This document shows positions 37,801 through 51,042 of a DNA stretch of 64,000 nt, piece after piece. The stretch covers positions 55,961,179-56,025,178 of the forward strand of contig NC_066317.1 in NCBI RefSeq assembly GCF_022539315.1, written 5' to 3'. The notes under the pieces were generated by a model. It had not been told where the DNA came from and made no database searches. It saw nothing but the letters and a program-made list of their open reading frames with translations. Made by a program: the position numbers and the translations under genes. Origin of the DNA: Serinus canaria (taxonomy: Eukaryota > Chordata > Aves > Passeriformes > Fringillidae). How positions within the stretch are numbered: position 1 is the first letter of the stretch; each line of letters opens with the position of its first letter.

Positions 37801-40800
37801 TTCTAGAGCAGAGAGGTGATCCTTCAGTGTGCCAGATAGAAATCAGGTGTAAAATTCAAGTGATTGGGGAAGAACGCATTTAGAGGAGGAGAATCCTAAG
37901 AACAGTCAGCACCTGAAACCAGCACTCTCCAAAGGGCATCTGTGCCATTTTGATAGAATATTTCATTGAGGACCTAGAGTGATCCAGCTACAACTAATTT
38001 TGTAGGTTCTGACAAAACATAGGGCAAAGAAATATGATAATGTCTCACAGTGGTTGTCAGTGCACTAGCAGAAAACAAGCTGCTTGATGTGGATCCATAT
38101 ATTCTGGGCTCAGCTTGACATAAGGTTCTCCTAGTCTAAGAAGGCATTAGCACTGAATCTTTTCTGATTTTCTGTCTCACTTTCAGATGACAGCTCCTCT
38201 GGCAGTTAACACATTCCCAGAAATGGGACTGTGTAGTTTCTTGGCTTTGTCAATGCTATTGCTGCTGTCTCAGGCTCTTTGGTACTATGAACACAAATCT
38301 TTTAGGAAAGCTCTGAAACTGTAGATGCTCTGGGTTTATGGCACTCCAGGGAAACACACTGTAATTAGAAAAAAAATTAGGGTTCTGAACATGACCATTG
38401 TATATTTTATTTAGAAATGCACAACTGAAATGAAACAGAGAAACAATGGTATGCCCACAGTATATTTTTTTGTTAATATGTGAGGATTTAGATTTTTGAA
38501 AATAGGTCTGAGCTGCTCGATAGGGGCACTTCTGTGAGCTCTTGTAGTTATTTCAGTCTCCTCTGCAGCAACTTTGTCCATACTTATCCATGTTATGCAA
38601 AACTGTTTTCTTTCTTAAAATAGTTTTCTGTGTGTTTGAGCTTTCTCACAGATTCATATTCTTTCTGGTTTTAAACATTTTGTATCAACACTGGTCGGTT
38701 TTTTTTAAGCTGTAGGTACACATATGTCTCTAGATCCTCTTCCTTAGCTGGGGAGGAAGGAAAGTGCTTTTTCAAAAGCTTTGCTTGCTCTTTGTCAGGA
38801 GATGCCTTCACCTGGCAGGCACCAAGGGTGAAAATCTACATCAGCAGTCCAAGGTGTCACTTGGCTCTTTGACTAATGTGGAAATGAAAAATCAGAAAGA
38901 CCATTAGTCATTATTTTTCACAATGTAGCTTGTTGGCTGGCAGGAACACACCAAGAAGGACCCAGGTTTCAAAGCAAATTCACGTTTTCTGTAAGCAAGT
39001 TTTCTGAATTGTCACTTTTTTGCACTTCTTTATGTACTGCAGCTTTACACAGAGAAATCTTGACAGCATTAGAAAACAGGAAAGGCCAAATACCACTTCT
39101 GGCAAACTAAGAAATCTTAACTGAATCAGTTTTACTGATTTAACAGCTCCACAGAGTCTGAAGTGATTGGTTGTAGTTCATAGGGGGCTACTGTTGTAAT
39201 GAAAAGATGTTTAAAATTTCATTAAATGTTTACAGACCCAGAGGTGAGGCCCCAGTAGATTATCACATACAACAAAAAGACATATTTTAAAAAAAGCCTA
39301 CTACCTGTTATGAGCTTTCAACTGGATTGTAACAGGTCTCAGCTTCAAGGATGACCTTAGTGGGTGACTTCCTTGACATATGTAGCTCACACTTGACTTT
39401 GCTTACTTTGTTTAAATTTAGATTTATGCATTTTTCATGTTTAAGCAGTAGGGTAGCTAGTAAATAGACATTTTTAGTAAGTAATTGCTCATGTTGTTAC
39501 TAGTTGACTGACAGCAAATGAAATCCTACAAGGATTTTTATACATACTAGTGGTAGTGATACAGCTAAGTGGCCACTTGGTAGGTGAAAGCTTTGTTTGT
39601 CTAGGGTTTTAGCATAATCATTAAATCACAGCTTTCTCTAATTGCTTCAGCTGCAGCCAAACTCAGTTGGATGGGATTCTGAAGCAAATGGAATTCTGTC
39701 ACATTCAATATCAGTGTTTGCTTTATTAAATAGCATTTCTCTGGGGACCTGCATAGACTTTTGGAGTTTTTAATTTGTTACAGTATGTAGTAGCTGGCTT
39801 CTGCAAAGGAATTGTTCACCAAGCTGCAATTTTATTATTACTATTGATGCCTTTTTACTTTAAATGAGGCTGACAAGATAAGAGATGCCATTTAGAGGAA
39901 AGCTTTACTTACTTTCCTCAGTGAAGACTGAGTTTTTAAAGGGAGCACTTCTTGGCATGCATAAATTCCTCCATTTCTTTTGAAGTGAAAATTTAAAGTT
40001 AATAATTAAAACAAACACACAAACCCACTCTGTTATCACAACCTCAGTGCTTCATTCTCTCTCTATTTCCTTCAGTGCCTTTCAGTACAGTATATCCTTT
40101 GATTTAGCAACCCTAACAGCCTTGTCAGTGATCTGTTACACTGTTCTACAATATTATAGCAGCAATAACAGTAAAAGTTTTGGTTCTAAGTAGATTTTTC
40201 ATGGCGAGCAGGCAATTCAGACATCTCCATTTAAATCAGAATTTTAATTTGTAAATACAAATGTCAGTTTTAAAAGTGCACCACCTTGTGCTTCTCACCA
40301 CCAAAACTTGAAAACGTTGTGTACACTGAGAATGTGCAAGTGTCTGGAGCCCAGCTCATGCTCACTTTGTCAAAGCCACCTGAACTGCTGATTTGTTCCT
40401 TTGTTAGTCAGAGCTGGCTGTGCCTGCCCAGTAGTGAGTGTGCTGAGAAGGGCAGTGCTGCCCCACAGAAACAGCAGCTGGGTGATCTGAGGGTCACAGG
40501 ATAAGACAGGAGAAATGTCAGTATTTGATCCTTGTTGTCTTGATCTAGGATTTCCTTATATTTCAGATTACCCAGGAAGATATATTATGAGCAATTCTGT
40601 CTCTAGCTTAATTGTATTTTGGGCAGGAATTTTATATCCAAATACAGTATGAGATTAAAAACAAAGGGCTTGAGGGCCTTTATTTGCAGCTGTGGCTAGC
40701 CAGGGAGTAAAGATAGGAAGCCAGGCAAATAATCACATCTTCTTCATTTAAAGTATTTCATACTGGCAGAAGTCTTTAACCAGTTCTCCAACTTCTGTCT

Positions 40801-42575
40801 GCCACTTGGAGCTTTTTATATGAAACAGCAGGAACCTGGCAGCCTGGAGATCTTTGAGAATTGTGAGCAGAAAACTTGAACATCATTTATAGGTTTTCCT
40901 GCCAAGACTGTAAAAATCTAGACAAAGTAGATACAGTTGTTTCATCCAGCTTTTCACGTATTTTTGTCCTTCACTAAGCTCTCAAAGCCTCAACCAGTTT
41001 TCTTTTTGACTTTTAAATTCTTGGTAGATATATAGAATAGGATTTATCTTACCTACCTTTATCCCTAAAAAAGTTACATGGCTAGACTGAACCATTCTCT
41101 AGGCTCCCTCTACAGACAGTGAAGAGACAGAGATCTGCAGGAGGCTTTTTATCTCACATGAATTTAGACAACTGTCTTGGGGTGAGATGAATCCCAGCCC
41201 TGTTGTCACCCTCTAGCTTTGATTCAGCAAATGTAACAAGTTCCATTTCCATGCTGGGATTTGGAGCCTTGTATAGAATATTCCAACATCTGATTTCCAC
41301 TTAATTTAATGGAAAATGAATGCATAAGTCTTTTAATTAGCTTTGAAAATCTCTGCCTTAATGTTTGATTAAGTTTGAATGCACATGTGTTTGTATATTT
41401 CAAAATGGCAAGCAATAAATGTGGCTGCATTATTTTCAAATACCTGAGCATCTGATCACTGCAGCTGACCAGTGGTTCAAATGGCCACTGCAGATGATAC
41501 TATGCTGCATTGCTGAAAACTGGAACAAGGAAATAGAGTCTAAAAGATAGACTTAATACCTTAAAACCTCAACATTATCTTTTTTCTTATCTCTCTCTTA
41601 AGTAGAATTTAGATTCTGAAACACATTTAACACAGATAATATTTGTGGATAGAGTGACATCACCAGCTGACAAAAATGACTGTGATTACCAGTCCTAATA
41701 AGTACAGAATGCACACAGGAATTAACTTGGAGTGTAGTTTTGCTATAAAAAAGAAGTAACCTTTAAAAATTTTCAAAAGAATGGGGCTCATGATATGGGT
41801 TGAATAAAAAATGTGAACTTTATGAACTTTTAAGGGCATAATTTGCAGGTCACTGTAACTCTTATGAAATGATTTGTTAATTACCACAGTGGGGTTTTTT
41901 GCTTAAAGATTATGCACTGTTTATGAAGCAAAGATATAGAGGGATTTTTCTATTACCTATACATAACAAAGAACACATATTTGTGCTTTAGCATTGCTTC
42001 TTGCCAAAATTTCTGTAAGGTGCCATAATGTTTACTTCTCTGTACTGTCTAGAATTATGCAGTGCTTTTACAATTTCTTTGGGTGATACCTGGACACCCA
42101 TAACCACAGTCATATTATTAAACAATTAAATGCAGCAATATATAATTTAAAGTGTAGATATGGTTCTAAATTTTAAAAAGAGTGGTTTCTTTAATACTTC
42201 TTTTTAAATTGTTTTCTCTTTTTCTGACTAGTTGCTAAATTAAATTTTGAGCATGAGATTACCTGTCCTCCATAGGAGATGGGATATACAATATACTTGA
42301 TCTTTTTCACTTCCTGTACCTTCCCAAGAAACAGCTCTTCCCAAGACAGCTCTTTGGTTAGAGCTGTCTATAGTTTTGATATGCTCTTACCTGGTTGCAA
42401 AGCTTAATAGGAAGTCATAATTTTGAGTTAATTAGACTTGCAGACTAGCAAAAGCATAGGTGGATCTCAGCTCAGCAAAACATTTAAACATATCCCTAAT
42501 TTTAAAAGTCTCTTGCTATGTCTTAGCTAAAGTTTTCTCAAAGTCCTGTAGGGTAAAGTTGTGCTAGAGTTGTGT
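34871..42575. other. Unique intronic sequence around the TATATC satellite
   Basis: Outside the satellite at 36.79-37.01 kb I see no gene. The 115-codon frame at 36143-36490 has no recognisable domain. Confidence 0.6.
36790..37014 (+). repeat. TATATC minisatellite with partial 27-bp higher-order unit
   Basis: About 225 bp of TATATC hexamers are interrupted periodically by catc. Two of the blocks from catc to catc are 27 bp, and an intervening one is expanded to 44 bp by a taatatatatc insert. The right half is more degenerate (ctaggtc, ctacat, ctaaatc variants). Confidence 0.95.
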
Positions 42576-42865
42576 GTAATGGTCTGGGCTGGAGGGGACC
42601 CTAGAGATCATCTGCTTCCAAATCCTCTGCCACAGGCAGGGGCACCTTTTACTAGACCCCATTGCTCAGAGCTCCAGCCAGCCTGGCTTTGGACAGTGCC
42701 AGGGATGGGGCATCCACAGCTTCTCTGGCCAACCTGTGCCACTGCCTCACCACCCTCCCAGGGCTCATTAAAACCTGCTGTCTTTCAGTTTAGAGCCATT
42801 TCCCCTTGTCCTATCACTACATGCCCTTGTAAATAATCCCTCTCAGGCTTTCCTTCTGTATGTAG
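42576..42865 (-). mobile_element. CR1 LINE fragment (3' part), antisense
   Basis: Read on the + strand this is the reverse complement of a CR1 3' end: ggtctgggctggaggggacc, agatcatctgcttccaa, ccagggatggggcatccaca, tggccaacctgtgccactg, and tttcagtttagagccatttccccttgtcctatcacta (split here for length). The outer terminal octamers are missing or degraded at the left edge. It is about 290 bp and moderately diverged. Confidence 0.9.
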
Positions 42866-45800
42866 AGATGTGTATCTCCTCACCTATATGTCTTTTCAAT
42901 CCATATAATCTTTTCTTAGGATAAAATCAACTCTTTGTAGCTGCATTATTTGATACTCCTGCAAGACTCCAGAATGTAACTAGGAGGATGGTTTGTCTTA
43001 CCTATGTTTCCCTTTCCTACCTAGATCACCAGATTCACACAAGAATAAGGAAAAATACATAGCAGAATAAGTTCTTTTTAACTCAGCTGAAGAGCCATTT
43101 ATGACCTCTCAAAGAACAGTCTGCTGGATCATAGTTTAGACTGCAGTCCTTCAGAATCAGGGACCTGGGAAGGTCCCAGCTTTGTACTTGTCTCCAGTAC
43201 ACCTGGTGCTTTTGTGAGACTTCAGTAACCAAAGAGGTGGGGAGAGTCCAGTGTGGAATGGAGGTGTCAAGGACTGTCTTCATCATGTTCCAATGTAATG
43301 TTTAGATACTGTCAGTAATAATTTTATTTTCAATGTAATAAATGATAAAGGGATTTCTGTTCACTAAATTTTAGAGCTCTGGGAGTTGGTGCAGTTGGAT
43401 ACATAGACCTAGAGAGACCCATTTAGTAATCTTGCTGGGAATATGAATTTTTTTCTATGCCCTAGTGACACATAATATTTGATGCTCTATATTCACTCAT
43501 GGCAATACTAGTTATTGCCTTTTCATTCGGATAGATGGCATAGCAGCTTCCATTTACTCATAGAGATGGAAGTAAACAAGGTAAAAAAGAAACCAGGTCA
43601 AAATGTCAGAATAAAATAAGAACATTTGTATGGCTGACAGTAGTGCATTAGATAATAGACACACTTAATATTCCATCTCTATAAACTATTCTCAAAGGCA
43701 GAGGCTGTGGGGTATTCTCTGGCAGAATAGAGAAATGTAACTGTGGTTCATTTTTGATAAACACAAAACTCAGGTCTGTGATTTGTCTGGAGTGATCATG
43801 GATTGAGAATACTACTAAGAAAATCTATTACTGTTTCCAGCCAGCCAGAGATATTTTCATGCCTATTGAAAAAAGAGCTCAAATTTAAAACAATTTTGAA
43901 TATGGATTTAGTATGCACTGTATATATACACCAAGTACTAACAGATAATCTGCTGTGGGTGGAAGTGTATAGCTCTGTAAAAACTGCACAATTTGGTTGT
44001 TAATGCCCAGTCTTTTTGTTCTCACAGCCAGAATATAGGTCTTCTCCCTAGAGACCAAGTGCAATCTATCCCATATATTTTAAAAGGACAAAAGAGCATC
44101 TTCTGCTGGTCAATGATGATATTGCTGTGAAATCTCAAGGATGATGCCACGCTGGCAGAAAGGAATTGGCAGTGGAGTGTGTCTTAAGCCCAGCTTCACT
44201 GCTCTTTTTCCCCCTTTCTTTCTCCTATCCATTCTTGTGCACAAGTTTCAGGAATGGAAATAATGAATTCAAATTTAAGAAGCCAGTGAAATGACACATT
44301 TCACAAGTTAACTCCTTCTGCTCTGCACTGCTTACAGATAAGTATTAAACTGCAGTCTCCTCTCTGCTGCAGGTGAATAGTCAAACATGCAGAGAGTGGA
44401 TATTTAAGAATTCATTTCTCTTTTGTCCACAAGCTTCAGGAAAATTTAAAGACTGACAAATAATAGGTTTTAGACCAGGCATTCTTCTCTGATTCTGTTA
44501 TTAGACTGAATCAGGTATGTCTCTGTCTTATCCTTTCCTGACAACTTAAGTTAAAAATATCTGTAATTTTAAGCACTTCAATTTTAAAAGGATATCCAAA
44601 TTGTTATACATGTAGCATCTGTGTAGATGGAAAAATCAGGTGGCTGAGATCTAGTGGAATAACTCTTCTTTTATAGCTGTGTGTAGACTGGTCTTGCTGT
44701 TTGCCAGCCTAGTGAGTATTTCCCACAAATACTCTAACAAAAGGTATCTAATTTGGGCATATGTTAGTGGAAGGGGTCTACCATCCTTCTGATCACAAGA
44801 AAAATGTTAGTTGCCCTTATTTCAGTGTCAGCCTCTTTCAGTTTATCTGAACCCCTGGTAAAATTTCCCAGTGAGGACTTGCTATTTGTGACATATAATT
44901 GACATTATCTCAAAGCACTATATCTGCAAAGCTGAGTTGGATGGCCAGTGTCATTACAGCACAGTGTTTTTGCTAAAAGGATGCTGATTCTCACCTGCCT
45001 GGGTTCAGAGTACAACAAGAAAATGTCATGGATCAATTTGTGTATTTTGCAAAGCCTCTCTCCTTTTCTATTATTTTTTTGTTGTTGTTGTTTCTCCCAT
45101 TTGTATCTGAAATCAAATAATTCATGTTTGATTTTCTGTTGCCTGATATTGTACTGATTTATAGGCAATAAAAATAGGATCTGATATATTAAGCATTTCT
45201 AGTGAATGTGTAAGAGTAACTCCCTATTATGGGCCTTTCCGTGGAATTCCTTTGGATTTTTAAACCAGATTTACATGAGAAACAGAGATGTTGCCCCCAT
45301 TTTGTACCCCAATCAGTCTCTCTGAGGAGGCATTGCTGTGGGGATCTGTTGCCTGACTATATTTTGCCTTTTCAATGAAACAGAAACTTGGTGTTGTTTC
45401 TTTACTGTACAATTGAAGATAAGTTCCTAAATGGAATGTAAACTATAGTTCAATTAATTATTAAGTGAGCTGGAGAGGCTGATATGTTTTGGGCATTGAG
45501 CAGAGTTTTGGCAAGAAGTTGCAAGTGTATAATGGAACAGAAAACTACTTATGACCAAAGCCAAGTCTTAAAATCTTTTAGCCAGTTTTACTACACATTG
45601 TTTGAGAGATGGAATCCAGCCACCCTAGTAAGTGAAGTAAAAGAAAGCAACACCATTAAAACTGTGAATATGTGTGAAATAACAAATGGAAGGAATAGAG
45701 TGGGGCATTCCTGGCAGGGAAAGGGAGATGGAGATTCTGTAAGATACCACTAGGTGCAAGACTAAAGGTATATTTAATTCTGTGTAAAATATGCTCTATC

Positions 45801-47119
45801 TTTGAAATAAGATAAATGAGATAGAATAACAAATGGAAAAGCAATGGAGGAGTTTCTTAAAAACTGGCCCTGAGTAACCAGATTGGTCCTCTTTGTCAAG
45901 TACCTTTACTAACTATAGGGTACCACATATTCTTAGCAAGAATACTGGGAAAACAGGAAAGGTATGCATGTTCTTGTATAACAGACAGCCATGTATGGGT
46001 TTCCCACCTACACAGATATGAGCATTCCACTCTTTCACTCTGTTCATACTGTTTCCAGGAAAGCCAATCTAGGACTCAGAATCTGTAGGCCATACTGAAT
46101 GTATACAAATAGCAAAAAGCCCTATGCCAGATCATAAAACCATTGTGCTTTGCAGGACCAGACCTACAGATGAGTACTCAGATTTCCAAATCTACACAAA
46201 TAAGATATAAAGATCCCTATTAATTTGTTACTCATTTGCAATTTATGTCAGAATCTTAAATATATTAGGTAGAGACAATACTGGTCTAATATAAAACTAA
46301 TGGGGAAAATTATTGGTTTCTTGTATTTGAACATTTTATTTTTCATGCTTTTTCCATGTGCTTTGAGTATAAAATTCAATGTCAGATTTTTTTTTATACT
46401 TGTGAGTTTTGTAATCTGTAATGGCTGTGGAGTTTTTCCAGGTGTATTTAATGGCATAATCTTATCTTGAACTGCATTTTGAAAGCTCAAGTGTAGTTTA
46501 ATTTGCTGGGAACAGGAGGAGGGAAGGAATGCCGTTCTTTCCTTAGGGAGACAGCAGTTCCTTGTGCAACATTAACTTAAAAGAATATGAGACACATATA
46601 TGTTGCCAACAGGAATGTAGATGTATAGAGTTCTGAAAATAGTAAGTGTCAATAGGGAAGGGTTGCAGATGCCAGAAGAAAAATGTAAGCTCCCAAGTGC
46701 ACACTCTCTTTTTATTTTTGCCTTGTCCAATGCCAAGACTGACGTTTAAAATTCAGGTTTTCCCTAAAAAGTGATTATTAAAAAAAAGTCTGACTTCAGA
46801 ACAGATGTGTTTCCTGTGTGTATTCAGAATTGTATTTATTTGTTTCCATAACTCTGTTTGAATATAATATTTTCACCTTCATGTTAGACATGTGCAGCCA
46901 AAAGCAATGTGAAGGAGAAACCAAATTCAGGTTCTGACTGGGCATGAGCTGTGGAGCTGCTGTACAGGGGCAGCTCTGCCCGAGGCTCATGGGCAGCAGG
47001 ATCTCTATCTCACTCCCCTTGGGAATACAGCAGTTGTGCGCTGCAGCTCTTTCCCCTCTGCAAAACACTGGCCTAGAAATCTGTAACAGGGCATTAATCC
47101 ACTTAACCTGCAATGGCAG
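42866..47119. other. Unique intronic sequence
   Basis: No exon, RNA gene or clear repeat was recognised. Confidence 0.6.
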
Positions 47120-47800
47120 CTAACTGAACCAATTAATACTTCTCCTGTCTGTGTTAGCCACCAAGGACAAGTGTTCACTCTTCCTTATAGCAATCTTTTC
47201 ATATAGTTGAGGACTTTCGTCATGTTCCCTGTGAGTTTCTTCTGTCTTATACAAAATACAGCTAGTTCCTACTACCTTCTACCGTTCTTCCTTTGAGTCT
47301 TTTGGTTTGTTTGCATGTCTTTAAACTCATTGATTGCTGTGGTTCTCAGCTAATTCCTTTAAGAGTGGGTGGCCCAGATTTGGCCATAATACTCCAGAAG
47401 TGGACAGACTATTCCAGTTGAAGTCTTTCCAGAGATGTGTTTGCTGGAGTGGAAGGGTATTGTATCTAAGACATTTCCCTTATTTCCAAGAGCAATTGAT
47501 TGCTGACATATTTGCTTCATGATCTGGACCATTTCCTACAATACTGCTTAGTCAGTTATTCCCCATTTTGTTTTTGTTTTTGTACTTTTGTCACTTCACC
47601 TTATTGAATTTCATCTTCATTTCAGATCATTTCTCCAATCTATCAAAATAATTTTGAATTTCACTTCTGTCCTGCAAGGTGTCTGCATCCTTTAAAGTGT
47701 GATTTCATGTACTGACTTTTTATGTCAGTCCATTCTTCCTTCCAAGTCATTAAAAATAAAGGAATTTCAAGAAAATGCCACAGTCTCAGTTGGCCTCATA
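47120..47800 (-). mobile_element. Ancient CR1-like LINE relic, antisense
   Basis: Ordered landmarks on the + strand include gtgggtggcccagatttggc, cataatactccagaagtgg, gaatttcatcttcatttcag, atcatttctccaatctatc, tgcaaggtgtctgcatcc and ccttccaagtcattaaaaat. These correspond to the complement of the 3' part of old CR1/L3 elements. No coding capacity remains and the borders are approximate. Confidence 0.75.
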
Positions 47801-50800
47801 TTCCAGTTCAAGATCTATCACAGGCAAGTAGAAAAGCCTCATTTAGCTTGCAGACCCTTAATCATGTAAGTGTGTAAGGTGTAAAGAAGAACCCAGCTTG
47901 ACTCTCAGATCACACAGTGAACATACGGGACTTATAGATGGAGGGGGAAAAAGAACATCATTGTACTTAAAATCTGATTACCTTTGCCAAAGAAAATCAG
48001 AGTCAGGAAAAAATATTGAAACAGTAGGATTCCATTTACTTGGAGACCCTATTCAGAGTTGAGCCATGCTTCAAATTACAAATAATACCAGGGGTGGAGG
48101 GGATCAGAGGGAACAATGGCAGTTGTGGAAGAAGTCGTTTTGCTGCTTGGGTACCTGGCCACAGCAGCACAGCACCTTCACTTCTGACCCAACTTGCTGG
48201 CTGTGTCTGCCCTCTTCTCTCCTGTGACCTATTCCTTAAGTTTATTTTAATACAAAATATTTTTAGAGAATTAATATTTTTTTGGTTATGTTTAGGCCAT
48301 TATTTCAGTGTTTGAGCATGTGAGTGCACTTCGTGAAAGGGAGGTTGCCATGGTAATTTCTCATTATTGTTGAATAGAAAAATAATTACTCTGGCGAAAT
48401 CCCCCATAACCTGTCAAAGCAGAAGTTAAAGATGCCTGAGGGCAGCCTTGCCTTCACCATCCCCTTTTTGCAAAAAAAAAAAAAAGAAAAAAAAAAAAAA
48501 GGATTTTTTTGAAAAACTGGATCCTATTTTGGTTTGGCTGGGGATACCTCACTGGGTTTTGTTCACATTTGTCTTTGAAATGAGATGGGCCCACCTGTGA
48601 CAAGGGTGGGGCAGAAAATTAAGCAGCAGAGCATTTCAAAGCTTGACAGGATTTATATACTCTTTTTTTAAGGTCAGGTTTTCTTTCTGGGGGTGGGGTG
48701 TTGCATTTTACATTTTTATTTCTTCCTCACCTAAAATATGCAAAAGCTTAAGATAAAGACTTTGGACTGTGCTCAAACTGTGAGAGAGTCTGGATATTTC
48801 ATCTAACCAGGGAGGGAATCCACAGTAATTCCATTTCCACATTCTTCTTGCTTTCAAGACTTCTTGGGAGCCAGCGTGAGTGCAGATATGTGTGGTTTGA
48901 GGTGAGGCCCTGCACTTTCCCTGCTCTTCTCTATCTTTCCCACATGCAGTTAAGTCCTGGCTGTGCCATGCTCTCCTTTTTGTTCCCATGTCATTGGATG
49001 CTACAGGAGTAGCTCCAGTGATACTCAACTAGTGCATTAACAAGAGCTGCAAATGTGGTGTGTGGCATTGCTGAAATTCCTCCCTCCACTCTTCCTTCCC
49101 TATGACAAGTATGTCCAAAAGGTTAAATGGTGCTGCAGCCTCTCTTTAGTCAAATGGCAGAGTGGGAGCTCATAGCTACTTGTTGGACAAAACACTCTTG
49201 TAATGCAAGCCCCAGGCTGTGCTGAGTGCTGAGCCCTGTGCAGGGGTGTGTTGAGCACCTGTGTGTGTTTCATGCTGACCACTGTCTATTTCATGCTTAC
49301 TGTTGTGGCTGCTTGGCTACTCAACACAGCAGTGTTGGCATGTGGGAACAGTCATCAGGTTTACACCAGGAAAGAACAACAGCTCTCTGTGACAGCAGAT
49401 TTCTGAGATGTGGGGACAGCTTTGATACCTCTTTGTGTGACTGAATGGCAGGGCTGTATGATCCTGTCACTGCCAGGTTGGATGAGCCTTGGCAGGGAAA
49501 GTGTATTACAGGCTCTGACTCAGACAAGAAGTCTTTCTAGGGTCTCTGTAAAGAACCAGATTGTTAAAACCTGTCCTTACCATTTCTCCATTGGATGCTT
49601 GACAAAAAATCAAAGTGAAATTGAGAGGGATATATACCTTGCTTAACATTTGGGAGTGAAATCCAAAAGTAACATCATCATCAGGAAATACAGCAGCAGA
49701 ACTAAAATCCCCAGATTGCTCTGCATGTTGACATAATGAATATGATAGATGCATATTTTCTTTTAAATTGGCATTTTATCTCAGGATCTTTTTTCATGTG
49801 AAGAAAACATTTGTTTGCTTCATCTCTGGCTTAAATCTATATTGCTCAGGCATTAAGAGGTGCTCAGACCTCACTGTGCTGAGTGAACCTGGCCTTGCTC
49901 ACTGGAAAGGAAGGTGCTGTGATGGGATAGAGTGGCTCTGAGGAGTGCAGCCAGGGCATCTTCAGAAGTGTATTTCCAGCTTTGTTACTGACCTTGTGTT
50001 CTACAAGTCCAGGGGCCTCAAAGGAGCAGAAGAGACTGAACCAAAAATTTCTAATCCAGCAATTAAATATATCCATAGCTTTTGAAGGAAACATTTGGTG
50101 GGTTTTGTGCTGCCCAACTGCTGCAAAACCCTTGCAAGCTGGACCACTTCACTTGCTCAGGTGCTAGCCATTGAGGTTTGGGTGCCTGTTGTTGATCATC
50201 CAGGTCTGAAAATGCCTGATTCAATTGTCAAGAAACTACCTGTGTTGGTATGTGTTTGCATTGTTCACTATTTTCATAATTGCCCTGTTCCTGCTATGTG
50301 TATTACCATGAGTCTAAGTATGCACAAGTCATAACTTTTTTTTTTCACTTCTTGTATCCTACTTAAAAGTAAAGATTTTGCCCAGCAATTACATTTAAGT
50401 AATTAGCCAGTATTTATTCAACCTGAAGTATTGTATTTATATTCAATGCATTGGAGTAGAATAGCCATTATATTCAGTTTCTAAATAACTTTCTTGTCAC
50501 CTTGTGCTGATGATGAGGTTATGTGACATTATAGAATTAAGCATGGAGGGATTTTTCATTACCAGGACCAAGCATTTGAGACACACAGCCCAGAAAAGGA
50601 GGGAAAACTCATAACTGCTTTATTTGCAACAGATGTATAAAACCATATCTAACACTTGGAGAAAAAATGTTATGAAAAAGAAAGGTTTTACATATTTAGT
50701 ATGCTGGATAAAATCAAAGTTTATTACACAGTAAATTAAACACTTCAGGTTTTTTTTTCCTAAATTAGAACTAGAACTTTATCTAGGAAAAATTAGTTTG

Positions 50801-50939
50801 AAATATCATATAGACATCTGTACCCCAAAACCATAGGTGAAGGAGCCAAACTAGGTGTGATCCTGTTGAATTTCTTTTACAACAGATGAACATATTTTCA
50901 TTTTGCCTCCTGTTAAGTGAATGATCTGTTGCTTCCTAG
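47801..50939. other. LDB2: Intronic sequence leading to the LDB2 exon
   Basis: It contains one poly(A) tract at 48.47 kb and otherwise unique sequence. The final 11 bases are the pyrimidine-rich acceptor of the LDB2 exon. Confidence 0.65.
48472..48500 (+). repeat. Poly(A) tract
   Basis: Twenty-nine bases, all A apart from one G. No retroelement was recognised upstream. Confidence 0.95.
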
Positions 50940-51042
50940 GATAGTGACAACCTCTGGTGGGATGCCTTTGCAACTGAATTTTTTGAAGATGATGCAACCT
51001 TAACACTTTCATTTTGTTTGGAAGATGGACCAAAGCGATACA
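50940..51042 (+). CDS. LDB2: LDB2 internal coding exon (LIM domain-binding protein 2)
   Basis: This 103-bp exon is preceded by a pyrimidine-rich acceptor (gttgcttcctag) and followed by a strong donor (gtaaga). It reads 34 codons from GAT and ends on the first base of the next codon, so it enters in phase 0 and leaves in phase 1. The peptide begins DSDNLWWDAFATEFF and ends CLEDGPKRY. As I recall human LDB2, this is about residues 45-78, without a mismatch. LDB1 differs here at about six positions (for example ECDN, FTTEFF, DDAML). An in-frame TAG just upstream excludes a longer exon in this frame. LDB2 is a nuclear adaptor: its N-terminal part dimerises and its C-terminal LIM-interaction domain binds LIM-homeodomain and LMO factors, bridging enhancers and promoters. 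This exon lies in the N-terminal dimerisation region. No other LDB2 exon was found in the window, which fits a gene with very long introns. Confidence 0.95.

Larger units (their letters stand above)
1..50939 (+). other. LDB2: LDB2 intron upstream of the exon (partial, 5' end outside window)
   Basis: Everything before the exon is inferred to be one intron, because I could not find the preceding LDB2 coding segment (the part reading about EYRIYEMNKRLQSRTE) on the + strand. The sequence is AT-rich and CpG-poor, with only short open frames, consistent with intron. It ends in the acceptor at 50929-50939. An alternative or non-coding exon inside it cannot be excluded. Old repeats within it are listed separately. 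Confidence 0.8.

Noticed and set aside
47334..47522. 62-codon open frame in the 47-kb region
   Set aside because: It lies on the strand opposite the CR1-like relic and is a shadow of that element.
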